NCBI GenBank assembly: GCA_000263395.1
Contig: AJXE01000005.1
Span: forward strand, 124,001 to 188,000
DNA: 64,000 bases
Source: Stutzerimonas stutzeri TS44
GTDB taxonomy: Bacteria; Pseudomonadota; Gammaproteobacteria; Pseudomonadales; Pseudomonadaceae
Direction: 5' to 3'
The translations under genes were made by a program, and so were the position numbers. Below the pieces are notes generated by a model that was given only the letters and a program-made list of their open reading frames with translations, was not told where the DNA came from and made no database searches. Below, piece after piece: positions 29,281-41,302 of this stretch (the stretch's first letter is position 1; the number at the start of each line of letters is the position of its first letter).

Positions 29281-30264
29281 TCAGTTCATCAGGTAGGCAA
29301 GTTTGCGGGACAGCAGGTCGAGCGAATCCTCGGTGAACAACAGCAGCAGGTCGAAATGGATGTCGTGGCCTTCCAGGCTGTAGCTGATCTCCACCGCCAG
29401 AGTGCGCTTCCAGCGCAAGCGATTCAGGCGAATCAGCTCGTCGATCGGCGCATGCTGGCCCAGCACCTGCGGATGCCCCTGGGAGAAGGCGACATCGATC
29501 TGGTCGGCGATCCCGCTGAGGCAGGCGCTGATCAGCAGGCTCGACAGGTCCAGCAGCATCTCGATTTCGTGGGGATCCTGCCGGCGCAGCAGGCGCGCCA
29601 TATCGGCGACTTCCGAGTCGTGGAACAGCAGCAGCGCCTCGCCGGCGATACCGCCGCCGATATAGCCCTGGCAGACCGCGGTGAGCCTGTCGCCGCGCGC
29701 GGCATCGGCCAGCGCCATGTGCAGCTCGCTCACCTCGAGCAGGTTGACGTTGGGAACCGGCAGCTGGATGAACACGCCCAGTACCCGCGCCAGCAAGGCG
29801 GCGGCGCGGCCCATCGCGATATTCACCACCTCGCGCAGGGCATCGCGGAAGGCGATGGTTTCATCGTCGGCGCGCGCCACCAGCGCCGTCTGCTCGTTCA
29901 GCAGGCCGAGACTGGCCAGCGTCTGATAGAGGTGCAGCGGTTCGGCCGGTTTGCGAATGAAGGCCAGCGCCCCGAGTTCCAGCACCCGCCGGACGGCCTC
30001 GTCCTGCACATCCGCCGATACCACGATGGCCTTGCACGACAAACCCTCGCGGCGCAGAGCCGCGAGCACCTGATAGCCATCCAGGCCGGGCATGGTGAGG
30101 TCGAGTATCAGCAGGTCGATGCCGCCCTGGCGAATCCGCTCCAGCGCCGCGATCCCGGTTTCCACCTGCGTCACGGCTACCGGCCAGCCAGCCGGCAGCG
30201 CACGCAGCAGTTGCTTGCGCGCCAGGCTGGAGTCGTCGCAGATCAGAAGAGAAGTGGCGTACAT
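29281..30264 (-). CDS. Response regulator with CheC-like phosphatase domain
   Basis: This 327-residue protein has a receiver domain (1-120) with the acidic pair D10/D11, phospho-acceptor D55, Ser83 and Lys105, all in place. A CheC/CheX-like domain follows (about 140-320). One CheC active-site helix reads LREVVNIAMG with the ExxN pair, and the second (DLSSLLIS) has lost it. CheC proteins dephosphorylate CheY-type receivers. It is the first gene of a two-gene operon with the diguanylate cyclase. Confidence 0.87.
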   Translation of the reverse strand: MYATSLLICDDSSLARKQLLRALPAGWPVAVTQVETGIAALERIRQGGIDLLILDLTMPGLDGYQVLAALRREGLSCKAIVVSADVQDEAVRRVLELGALAFIRKPAEPLHLYQTLASLGLLNEQTALVARADDETIAFRDALREVVNIAMGRAAALLARVLGVFIQLPVPNVNLLEVSELHMALADAARGDRLTAVCQGYIGGGIAGEALLLFHDSEVADMARLLRRQDPHEIEMLLDLSSLLISACLSGIADQIDVAFSQGHPQVLGQHAPIDELIRLNRLRWKRTLAVEISYSLEGHDIHFDLLLLFTEDSLDLLSRKLAYLMN

Positions 30265-30333
30265 ACGCGCTGGCAGTCCATGCCGATCAAATCGGAAGCT
30301 GCCAGCTTATATCAGCCGGGACATGATGTGGTG

Positions 30334-30361
30334 GCCATTTGATGTCACAGATCAAAATGGC
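30334..30361. repeat. Inverted repeat upstream of the REC-CheC operon
   Basis: GCCATTTGAT and ATCAAAATGGC form an imperfect inverted repeat (one-base insertion) around a 7-base centre. It lies about 70-97 bases upstream of the REC-CheC start codon and is a candidate operator. The spacing does not fit an FNR box. Confidence 0.45.
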
Positions 30362-30376
30362 TCTTTCGGGCGACAG

Positions 30377-30401
30377 CCGTGGCGCGAATATCGCGCCACG
30401 G
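30377..30401. repeat. Strong 11-base hairpin between nfuA and the REC-CheC gene
   Basis: CCGTGGCGCGA and TCGCGCCACGG are perfectly complementary around a 3-base ATA centre. It lies 12 bases after the nfuA stop. No T-run follows on the nfuA strand, so it may stabilise the mRNA 3' end or act in a non-canonical terminator. Confidence 0.7.
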
Positions 30402-30412
30402 TGTGGGACAAC

Positions 30413-30997
30413 TCAGTAGTAGGCGTTGTCGCGGTTGCTGTGGTCGGTCACGTCGCGCACGCCCTTGAGCTCGGGGATGCGCGCCAGCAGCGTCTTCTCG
30501 ATGCCTTCCTTGAGGGTGACATCAGCCTGCCCGCAGCCCTGGCAACCGCCACCGAACTGCAACACGGCAATGCCCTCGTCGACCACGTCGATCAGCGTGA
30601 CCTGGCCGCCGTGGCTGGCCAGCCCGGGGTTGATCTCGGTCTGCAGGTAATAGTTAATGCGCTCGTTCAGCGGGCTGTCTTCATTGACCATCGGCACCTT
30701 GGCGTTCGGCGCCTTGATGGTCAGTTGGCCGCCCATGCGGTCGGTCGCGTAGTCGACCAGCGCGTCCTCGAGGAACGGCTCGCTGGTGCCATCGATCCAG
30801 GCGGTGAAGCTCTTCAGCGCCAGGGCGATATCGTCCGGCTTCTCCTCGCCCGGCTTGCAGTAGGCGATGCAGGTTTCCGCGTAAGGGGTCCCCGGCTGGG
30901 TGATGAAGATACGAATGCCGATGCCGGTGGTGTTCTGCTTTTCGAGCAGATCGGCCAGATAGTCGTGTGCAGCTTCGGTAATGGTGATCGCGCTCAT
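30413..30997 (-). CDS. nfuA: Fe-S cluster carrier NfuA
   Basis: This 194-residue protein has an A-type-like N-terminal domain (1-95) and a C-terminal Nfu domain with the cluster-binding CxxC (C152/C155 in GGGCQGCGQ). NfuA carries 4Fe-4S clusters to client enzymes, mainly under iron or oxidative stress. The start follows GAGGAG. The promoter region carries an IscR type 1-like site, which fits control by iron-sulfur status. Confidence 0.95.
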   Translation of the reverse strand: MSAITITEAAHDYLADLLEKQNTTGIGIRIFITQPGTPYAETCIAYCKPGEEKPDDIALALKSFTAWIDGTSEPFLEDALVDYATDRMGGQLTIKAPNAKVPMVNEDSPLNERINYYLQTEINPGLASHGGQVTLIDVVDEGIAVLQFGGGCQGCGQADVTLKEGIEKTLLARIPELKGVRDVTDHSNRDNAYY

Positions 30998-31023
30998 GGC
31001 AACTCCTCACAGATATGCGCGGC

Positions 31024-31075
31024 AGTGTACGCCAACCCTGGCCGCGGATAAAGTCCTAGTAATTTAGTCAAGTAC
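31024..31075 (-). promoter_or_regulatory. nfuA promoter with IscR type 1-like site
   Basis: Read on the minus strand, TTTATC (31047-31052) and TACACT (31024-31029) with a 17-base spacer form a plausible -35/-10. Immediately upstream, 31051-31075 matches 19 of 25 positions of the published E. coli IscR type 1 consensus, including a complete left half YYGACTR and the WWW centre. The site centre is near -46 from the expected start. Confidence 0.5.
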
Positions 31076-31086
31076 AGCCACCACCT

Positions 31087-33366
31087 TTACAGGTTCTGAT
31101 AACGATTCATGTCGAGCACACCCGCTTCCAGCGGATCGGTTTCCTCGAGATAGCGCGACAGGTCGTTGAAGTAGAACCAGAACTGCGGGTGGCTGCGGCG
31201 AATACCCCAGCGTTCGACGATCCGCTCGAAATCGGCGCTGTCGCGGCCCCGTTCCAGCGCCGCGACGAACGCCGGCACGTCGCGGGCGTCGAGATTGAAC
31301 AGGAAGTTCGGATAGCTGCTGAGTATTCCCGGGTAGATCGTCAGCGTGTCCCGGCGCGGCTGGTAGCGCCGGTCTTCGCCGAACATGAAGGCGACGTTGC
31401 TGTGCGCGCGGTTGCGCAGCAGGCTGTACAGCTCACGCTGGCCGGAGCCGTACTCGATGCGCAGCAGCGTCGCTTCCGGCAACTGGTCGATGACCGGCAA
31501 GCCGGCGGCCATGCGGTTACTCAGGCGGCTGAGCGCCTGCTCGGCCGCCTGCAGCGGCGCCGGCTGGTCGGCGCGATAGCAATGCGTGCCAAGACAGCGA
31601 TTGAGCGGGTCGGGCGCGGCGTTGATCGGTGCCAGGCGTGTCAGTAACTGGCGGGCCAGCGCTTGTTTGGAGTCGCCGGGCTCGAGCATGAGCCTCGATG
31701 GCGTCTGCGTATCCAGCGAGGTGTAGGCCAGCAGCAGCTTCAGCTGGCCGCCTTGCTCGTACCAGCTGTCGAGAGTCGACTGGCGCGACTTCGCCGGCAG
31801 CAGGCGCAGGAAGTTCAGTTCGGCACCGTTGCGAATCAGGTCGAAGTACAGACGCGTCTGCCCCTGGTGGGACACGTTGCCGAACACGTCGAAGTTCACC
31901 ACCAGCTGGTAATAGGTGCGCTCCAGCAGTGGATAGTCCATCCACCACAGGGTTTGCGGCACCGCACCGATCAGGCCTTTGCGCACCGAGGCGCTGTCGT
32001 GCTGGCGGAAGATCGACAGCAGCGCGTTGTCGTTGCCAGCCCAGATATGCGCCCACTCGGCCGGCTGCTCGGCATAGGCCTGCATGCGCAACTTCTCGTA
32101 GCGGTTGCGCTTGGGCTGGTAACGCTTCCAGAAACCCAGCAGCTCGCCAAGCTCGTCGAACTGCCCGGGCATCGCCAGCAGCGGCGTGGTCTTGTCGCGG
32201 TAGTCGGCATCGGTGAGATAGAGATCGTGCTGCGGGTCCTGGAACAACACCCAGAAATTGTCGCGAATCACGTCGGTGGCGATTTGCCCGCGGCACACCG
32301 GGCCGCGGATGAAGGTGCGCACGAAATACTCGGCGTTATCCAGCATGAACTGGTAGCGTGCCTGCGGTGGAATCGCCGCGAAGGTCAGGAAGGGATTCGC
32401 GCGATGTCCCGCGCCATAGCCCGGTACCGGCCCGGCCTGCCAGTCAGAGCCGAAGAACAGCTGGCGAACCCGCGCCAGCCGCGCCTCGCTCAGCGGATAG
32501 GTGATGTGCGTCTTGTGCACGATCACATCGCTGATCGGCCACAAGCGGTAGTAGAACGCGGTGCCCGGATCGCCGTTGGGCCGTCGCGTGGCGATCGGAT
32601 CGGCCGGCGCGCCGCTGGGGGTGCGCGAGCGCACCAGCTGATAGAAGTGCCCGCCCTCACCCTCTCCTTCGAAGTACAGATGGGCGAGGAACAGGTGTTC
32701 GTAAAGCCAGCGGCTGACCAGCTGCTCGCGCGCGCCGGGGGCGTTCAGCAGGTCTTCCCACTGGCGGATCTGCCGCTGCTCGCCCGCGCTCGGCTGCAGG
32801 TTGGCCAGCTCCACCGGCGCACCCTGTTCGAGCCAGCGTTGCAGGGTTGCGTACTCGCCATCCGTCAGCCCAGTCACGGCGAACGGCATGCCGCCGTGAG
32901 CGCTCTTGCCGGCGTAGGCGGCAAACTCATCCGGCAGTGGGCAGCTGTTCTTGCGGCCGATGCCGATATCCAGATCGGCCGGCAATCTGGCGTTCGCCTC
33001 CAGCGGCTGGCTGCGTCCCAGCTCCAGCATACGCGCCATCAACGCGGTCTGGCCGTCCGCCGCACTAAGCACGGAATGGAAGTCCTTGCGCCGCCAGCCG
33101 GCTTCATCATGCGCGTCGAGAAACAGCCGCGTCGTTTCCTGCGCCTTGACCCGCGTACCGTCGTAGACCGGCTGCTTGGAGAAACCGCGCTGCGCGCCAT
33201 CGCCGCTGCCCAGGTTCAGCTGGCACGGCGAGTCGTAGCAGGCATGGCAGGCAACGCACTTGGCGGTGAAGATTGGCTGGATATCACGCTGATAAGACAG
33301 CGTTTGCGCCTGTGCTACGGCACCGTACAGAACGACCAGCAAGCCGAGCAGGAGTCGAGCAAACAT
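31087..33366 (-). CDS. cti: Fatty acid cis/trans isomerase Cti
   Basis: This 759-residue periplasmic protein has a Sec signal peptide (cleavage after AQA near residue 20) and a single haem c motif CVACH at residues 37-41. The rest matches the Cti family of pseudomonads and vibrios. Cti turns cis-unsaturated membrane fatty acids into trans forms, stiffening the membrane under solvent or heat stress. It is divergent from metH, an arrangement known in Pseudomonas. Confidence 0.94.
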   Translation of the reverse strand: MFARLLLGLLVVLYGAVAQAQTLSYQRDIQPIFTAKCVACHACYDSPCQLNLGSGDGAQRGFSKQPVYDGTRVKAQETTRLFLDAHDEAGWRRKDFHSVLSAADGQTALMARMLELGRSQPLEANARLPADLDIGIGRKNSCPLPDEFAAYAGKSAHGGMPFAVTGLTDGEYATLQRWLEQGAPVELANLQPSAGEQRQIRQWEDLLNAPGAREQLVSRWLYEHLFLAHLYFEGEGEGGHFYQLVRSRTPSGAPADPIATRRPNGDPGTAFYYRLWPISDVIVHKTHITYPLSEARLARVRQLFFGSDWQAGPVPGYGAGHRANPFLTFAAIPPQARYQFMLDNAEYFVRTFIRGPVCRGQIATDVIRDNFWVLFQDPQHDLYLTDADYRDKTTPLLAMPGQFDELGELLGFWKRYQPKRNRYEKLRMQAYAEQPAEWAHIWAGNDNALLSIFRQHDSASVRKGLIGAVPQTLWWMDYPLLERTYYQLVVNFDVFGNVSHQGQTRLYFDLIRNGAELNFLRLLPAKSRQSTLDSWYEQGGQLKLLLAYTSLDTQTPSRLMLEPGDSKQALARQLLTRLAPINAAPDPLNRCLGTHCYRADQPAPLQAAEQALSRLSNRMAAGLPVIDQLPEATLLRIEYGSGQRELYSLLRNRAHSNVAFMFGEDRRYQPRRDTLTIYPGILSSYPNFLFNLDARDVPAFVAALERGRDSADFERIVERWGIRRSHPQFWFYFNDLSRYLEETDPLEAGVLDMNRYQNL

Positions 33367-33530
33367 GACGAATCAACCTGAAGGAGAGCAGGCATTCTAA
33401 ACAGCGCCCAGCCAGGCGGCTAACCCAAACGACAAACTGAATAATTTTCATGCAAAAGGCGACATGCTCAAAAAGTATGCAGCCTTGCTATCATTGTCGG
33501 CCTCTGTCCCCGCTTGTTCAGGTAGTCCCC

Positions 33531-37237
<3,707 letters not shown>

Positions 37238-37241
<4 letters not shown>

Positions 37242-37564
37242 GTGACGCCGAAAACCCCTACCTGCTCGACCAGCTCGAAAGCGCCGACATGCTGGAAATC
37301 GACGGCCTGCACGCCTTCGATTTCACCCTAGACGAGGCGGTGCTCGACCAGGCGGACGCCTCCGCCGAAGCCGGACAGCCGTTCGCCAGCGACGACATCG
37401 TGGTCAGCATCGAGGCGCTCGACGGCCGCGAACGCAAGCGCTGGCGCTTCAGCTACAACAGCGTGATGGAAGCCGAGTACCAGGCCGGGGACGACAGCTG
37501 GCAGCTCGGCCCGCATCGTCTGAAATGCCTGGGCGCCGTCCAGGCCAACAGCGAAGACGAATAA
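37238..37564 (+). CDS. Small acidic protein downstream of metH (DUF5629-like)
   Basis: This very acidic soluble protein of 108 residues has a block [18 protein letters not shown] and ends [14 protein letters not shown]. Its ATG overlaps the metH stop (ATGA), so it is translationally coupled. I believe it belongs to the small Pseudomonas family DUF5629, found after metH. Function is unknown; coupling suggests a role with methionine synthase. Confidence 0.72.
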
Positions 37565-37576
37565 CGTCGCGCGCGA

Positions 37577-38473
37577 TCATTCGCGTCGCAGCAGCAAGGC
37601 GATGGCCAGCACGACCAGCAGGCTCCCTGGCAACCAGTGCCAGCCGATGCGCGCGGGCTGGTCGTAGAACAGCAGCAGCATCGACACGAATGGCACCAGA
37701 TAGCTGTATGCCGTCACCGCGCCGGGCGTGAGCACGCTCGTCGCGCGTTGCTGCAGGAAAAACGTCATGGCGCTGGAGAACACACCCAAGTAGATCACCA
37801 ACAGCACGTCCAGCGGATTCATGCGCAGCAACGCCGCCGGTTGCTCCCAGATCAGTCCCATCAACGCAATGAGTACCGCGCCGGCCAGCAGGCTCCAGAA
37901 GGTCCGCAGGCCTGCCTGCGTCGGCAGCACACCACGGGCCAGGCCCCACTTGCTGAGCACCGGATACAGCGCCGAGGCGATGCAACCGAGAAAGAACGCC
38001 AGCTCGCCCAGCCCCAGCTGCAGGCCCGTGAAGTTGCCGCCGTTCTCCGCCCAGGCCAGCCCCAGCGCGCCGGTCGCCCCCAGCGCCAGAATGGCGAGCA
38101 AGCGACCGGCCGGGCGCTCGACGCCGAGCCCACGCCCCAGGCCATACGCCAGCAACGGGACACTGACGAACAGCGTGGCCATCGACAGCGCAGTCACCCG
38201 ATGCGCGACCCAGAACATGGTGCCGAAGAACCCTGCCAGACACAGCCCCATCAGTGCGTAGAGCAGCCAGGTGCGCGCGCCCTGCCGCCCGTCGCTCTGG
38301 CGCCAGGCCAGCGGCGCCAGCACCAGCGCAGCGATGACGAAACGCATGGCCGTCAGCAGCAGCGGCGGCAGCCCTTCGCTGAGCAGCCCCACCGCGGGAA
38401 ACGATAAACCGACGAACAGCGCCCAGAGCAGCATGCCCAGGTGCGCGGCGGTAATCCGGCCGACCGCGCTCAC
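37577..38473 (-). CDS. EamA/DMT-family transporter
   Basis: This 298-residue membrane protein has ten helices in two EamA repeats of the drug/metabolite transporter superfamily. The start is GTG 38473 with only a weak GGGG site; ATG 38434 is an alternative. It is convergent with the metH operon, 12 bases away, with no clear terminator between. Substrate unknown. Confidence 0.85.
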   Translation of the reverse strand: MSAVGRITAAHLGMLLWALFVGLSFPAVGLLSEGLPPLLLTAMRFVIAALVLAPLAWRQSDGRQGARTWLLYALMGLCLAGFFGTMFWVAHRVTALSMATLFVSVPLLAYGLGRGLGVERPAGRLLAILALGATGALGLAWAENGGNFTGLQLGLGELAFFLGCIASALYPVLSKWGLARGVLPTQAGLRTFWSLLAGAVLIALMGLIWEQPAALLRMNPLDVLLVIYLGVFSSAMTFFLQQRATSVLTPGAVTAYSYLVPFVSMLLLFYDQPARIGWHWLPGSLLVVLAIALLLRRE

Positions 38474-38590
38474 GCCACCGGCCCCGCCGGGTCGAGTGCA
38501 CGTTCGGTTCGTGGTGACACAAGGCAGGACAAGCGGTATCGCTGGCTCACGGATCGCTCCTGGATGCGTTGCCTGCGCGATGGCGGTCGC

Positions 38591-38887
38591 TTAGCGCGAG
38601 GCGGACCGTCGAATGACCTTGATCGAATAGGTAAGGTTCGGTTTGCGCGTCACGCTGATCGGCTTGCGGGTCACCGTATCGATGGTGATGTTCCAGAATC
38701 CCGAACTCGGCACGACGATCTTCGCCGGAAAGCGATCGAACGCACCGCCGTGGTAGGTATGACGCCCGCCGTTCCTGAAGCTGCGAAAGTTCGCATCGTT
38801 CATCAGGCGGATGTTGCAGGTCTGCGAGCACTGGATGACGACGATATCGTCCTCCTCGAGTTGCTCGCGCTGGTGTATGAACTTCAT
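38591..38887 (-). CDS. DUF1883-family protein
   Basis: This soluble beta-rich protein of 98 residues starts MKFIHQREQLEEDDIVVIQC and ends with VTRKPNLTYSIKVI, a pattern I associate with DUF1883. ATG 38887 follows CGGAG and was preferred over upstream starts. DUF1883 proteins are small and of unknown role, sometimes linked to TIR-like domains. It stands between two transporter genes. Confidence 0.7.
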   Translation of the reverse strand: MKFIHQREQLEEDDIVVIQCSQTCNIRLMNDANFRSFRNGGRHTYHGGAFDRFPAKIVVPSSGFWNITIDTVTRKPISVTRKPNLTYSIKVIRRSASR

Positions 38888-38998
38888 CGACGGACTCCGC
38901 AGGTTACAGCCGGCAAAGCGAGACGATAGCATGCCGCCCCGCACCGGACGTTACATGGCGCCCGCTCCGCTCACCGCCTTACGCAAGGACCGTCGCGC

Positions 38999-40147
38999 AT
39001 GTCCGCGCTGTCATCCACTGTCGACCTGACCTCGCCGCTGGCGCGGCACGCCACGCGCTGCGGCTTCTTCATGGCCGGTTTCGGCCTGTCCGTCTGGGCG
39101 CCGCTGGTGCCTTACGTGCGCGCTCGGATCGAGATGAGCGACGCGCTGTTCGGCCTGTTGCTGCTGTGCATCGGCGTCGGCTCGCTGAGCTGGATGCCGG
39201 TCTCGGGTGTACTGGTGGCGCGCTGGGGTATCCGCCCGGTGATTCTCTTCTGCGTCGCGCTGCTGGCCCTGGCGCTGGCCGGCATGACGCTGGTCGATTC
39301 GATCTGGCTACTGGCGCTGGCACTGTTCTGCTTCGGCGGCAGCCTCGGTGTGCTGGATATCGTGCTCAACATCCAGTCGCTGCTGATCGAGGGCGCGCTG
39401 GGCCGGCGCCTGATGTCCAACTTTCACGGCATGTTCAGCCTCGGCTCGATCAGCGGCGCGCTGGCGTTGACCGCCCTGCTCTCGCTCGGCCTGAGCGCCG
39501 AGGCGGGCAGCCTGCTGATGATCGTGCTGATCGTGGCGGCGAACCTCGCGGTGCTGCGCGGTTTCCTGCCCGACCGGGTGCCGGGCGGCGGCGGCGCCTT
39601 CGTGCGGCCCAGCGGGCAAGTGTTGCTGGTCGGGTTGCTGTGCTTCGTGGTTTATCTGGCCGAAGGCGCCGTGCTCGACTGGAGCGCCCTGTTCCTCACC
39701 GCCGACAAGCATCTGGAGACCGCCAAGGGCGGCCTGGGCTACGCCAGCTTCGCGCTGATGGTGACCATCGGCCGCTTCGCCGGCGCGCCGATCGTCAACA
39801 GCCTCGGTACCGCGCGCACCATCGCCCTGGGCGGCGTGCTCGCCGCCATGGGCATCGCCCTGAGCATCTTCGCCGAGCACTGGGCGCTGGCGCTGGTGGG
39901 CTACGGGCTGTGCGGACTGGGTTGCGCCAACGTCTCGCCGGTGCTGATTTCCTCGCTCAGCCGCCAGGATGCGATGCCAGTGCATCAGGCCGTCACCGCC
40001 GCGACCACGGTGGGCTTCGCCGGGGTGCTGGCCGGTCCGGCGCTGATCGGTCTGATCGCACATTACAGCTCGCTCGCCGTCGCCTTTGGCATGCTCGCAC
40101 TGATGTTGCTGAGCATTGCCTTCGGCAGCCGGCGTTTCGCCGACTAA
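38999..40147 (+). CDS. MFS transporter (YbjJ-like)
   Basis: This 382-residue protein with about 12 membrane helices belongs to the major facilitator superfamily. The N-terminus RCGFFMAGFGLSVWAPLVPYV and a later IGRFAGAPIVNSLG fit the YbjJ-like branch. AAGGA lies 10 bases before the ATG. The substrate is unknown. It stands just upstream of the RlmN-family gene. Confidence 0.83.
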   Translation: MSALSSTVDLTSPLARHATRCGFFMAGFGLSVWAPLVPYVRARIEMSDALFGLLLLCIGVGSLSWMPVSGVLVARWGIRPVILFCVALLALALAGMTLVDSIWLLALALFCFGGSLGVLDIVLNIQSLLIEGALGRRLMSNFHGMFSLGSISGALALTALLSLGLSAEAGSLLMIVLIVAANLAVLRGFLPDRVPGGGGAFVRPSGQVLLVGLLCFVVYLAEGAVLDWSALFLTADKHLETAKGGLGYASFALMVTIGRFAGAPIVNSLGTARTIALGGVLAAMGIALSIFAEHWALALVGYGLCGLGCANVSPVLISSLSRQDAMPVHQAVTAATTVGFAGVLAGPALIGLIAHYSSLAVAFGMLALMLLSIAFGSRRFAD

Positions 40148-40175
40148 GCGCCTGCCCTTTCCGCGAGCGGCCCGC

Positions 40176-40181
40176 TAGAAT
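40176..40181 (+). promoter_or_regulatory. Possible -10 box for the RlmN-family gene
   Basis: TAGAAT lies 10 bases before the ATG at 40191, so a transcript from here would have almost no leader. The -35 (TGCCCT) is poor. This context (CTAGAATGCGC) is common upstream of pseudomonad genes. Confidence 0.3.
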
Positions 40182-40190
40182 GCGCGCCCC

Positions 40191-41225
40191 ATGCGTATCC
40201 ACGATATTCATCAAGCGTTCGCCGCCGTCGGCGCCAAACCCCGCCACATCGGGCGGATGACCCGTGCCTGGCTGCTCGGCCGCGACATTTCCATCGGCCG
40301 CCGCCAGCAACAGGCGGAGGACTTCCTGCCGCTCAGCGTGCGCGAAGCCCTGCCGCAGCTGGCTGTCAAGCTGGACGGGCTGGCGCGCCTGCGCTCCGAA
40401 CACCCCGCCGCCGATGGTTCGGCGCGCCTGCTGGTGGCGCTGGCCGACGGACAGATGGTGGAAAGCGTGCTGCTGCCGCGTGATGGCCTGTGTGTATCCA
40501 GCCAGGTCGGTTGCGCGGTGGGCTGCCTGTTCTGCATGACTGGCAAGAGCGGCCTGCTGCGCCAGCTGGGTAGCGCCGAGATCGTCGCCCAGGTCGCCCT
40601 CGCGCGGCGCTTTCGCCCGGTGAAGAAAGTGGTGTTCATGGGCATGGGCGAGCCGGCGCACAACCTCGACAACGTGCTCGAAGCCATCGACCTGCTCGGC
40701 ACCGATGGCGGTATCGGCCACAAGAACCTGGTGTTCTCCACCGTTGGCGATCCGCGCGTGTTCGAGCGCCTGCCGCAGCAGCGGGTCAAGCCCGCGCTCG
40801 CCCTGTCGCTGCACTCGACCGATGCCGAGCTGCGCCAGGCGCTGCTGCCGCGCGCGCCGCGCATCGATCCCGAGGAGCTGGTCGAACTCGGCGAAGCCTA
40901 TGCGCGTCACACCGGCTTTCCCATCCAGTACCAGTGGACGCTGCTCAAGGGCATAAATGACCATCAGGACGAGATGGACGGCATCCTGCGCCTGCTCAAG
41001 GGCAAGTACGCCGTGATGAACCTGATCCCCTACAACAGCCTGGAAGACGATGCCTACCAGCGCCCGGACGGCGAGCGCATCGTGCAGATCGTGCGCTACC
41101 TGCACAGCCGCGGCGTGCTGACCAAGGTACGCAACTCAGCCGGGCAGGATATCGACGGCGGCTGCGGCCAGCTGCGCGCGCGTGCCGAACAGGCCCTGGC
41201 GCGGCGCCCGAAGCGGATCAGCTGA
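40191..41225 (+). CDS. RlmN/Cfr-family radical SAM RNA methyltransferase
   Basis: This 344-residue enzyme has the radical SAM cluster motif CxxxCxxC at C108, C112 and C115. Both cysteines of the RlmN methyl-transfer mechanism are present (C101 in LCVSSQVG and C325 in GGCGQ). The family methylates C2 of A2503 in 23S rRNA and a tRNA adenine. Pseudomonads usually have a separate main rlmN elsewhere (near ndk/ispG), so this is probably a second paralogue. Its substrate is uncertain. Confidence 0.85.
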   Translation: MRIHDIHQAFAAVGAKPRHIGRMTRAWLLGRDISIGRRQQQAEDFLPLSVREALPQLAVKLDGLARLRSEHPAADGSARLLVALADGQMVESVLLPRDGLCVSSQVGCAVGCLFCMTGKSGLLRQLGSAEIVAQVALARRFRPVKKVVFMGMGEPAHNLDNVLEAIDLLGTDGGIGHKNLVFSTVGDPRVFERLPQQRVKPALALSLHSTDAELRQALLPRAPRIDPEELVELGEAYARHTGFPIQYQWTLLKGINDHQDEMDGILRLLKGKYAVMNLIPYNSLEDDAYQRPDGERIVQIVRYLHSRGVLTKVRNSAGQDIDGGCGQLRARAEQALARRPKRIS

Positions 41226-41302
41226 ACGCCCGACAGCCTGCATTGTCCCAACCAGGGCGGCTCGCATCGAGCGACGCCCCGCCAGCCTGCAAGGAAGCCA
41301 CC

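Noticed and set aside
30338-30356. FNR/Anr box (TTGAT and ATCAA) upstream of the REC-CheC gene
   Set aside because: The half-sites are 7 bases apart instead of 4, so it is listed only as an inverted repeat.
33367-33530. Cobalamin or S-adenosylhomocysteine riboswitch before metH
   Set aside because: The leader is only 164 bases and shows none of the conserved core segments of either class.
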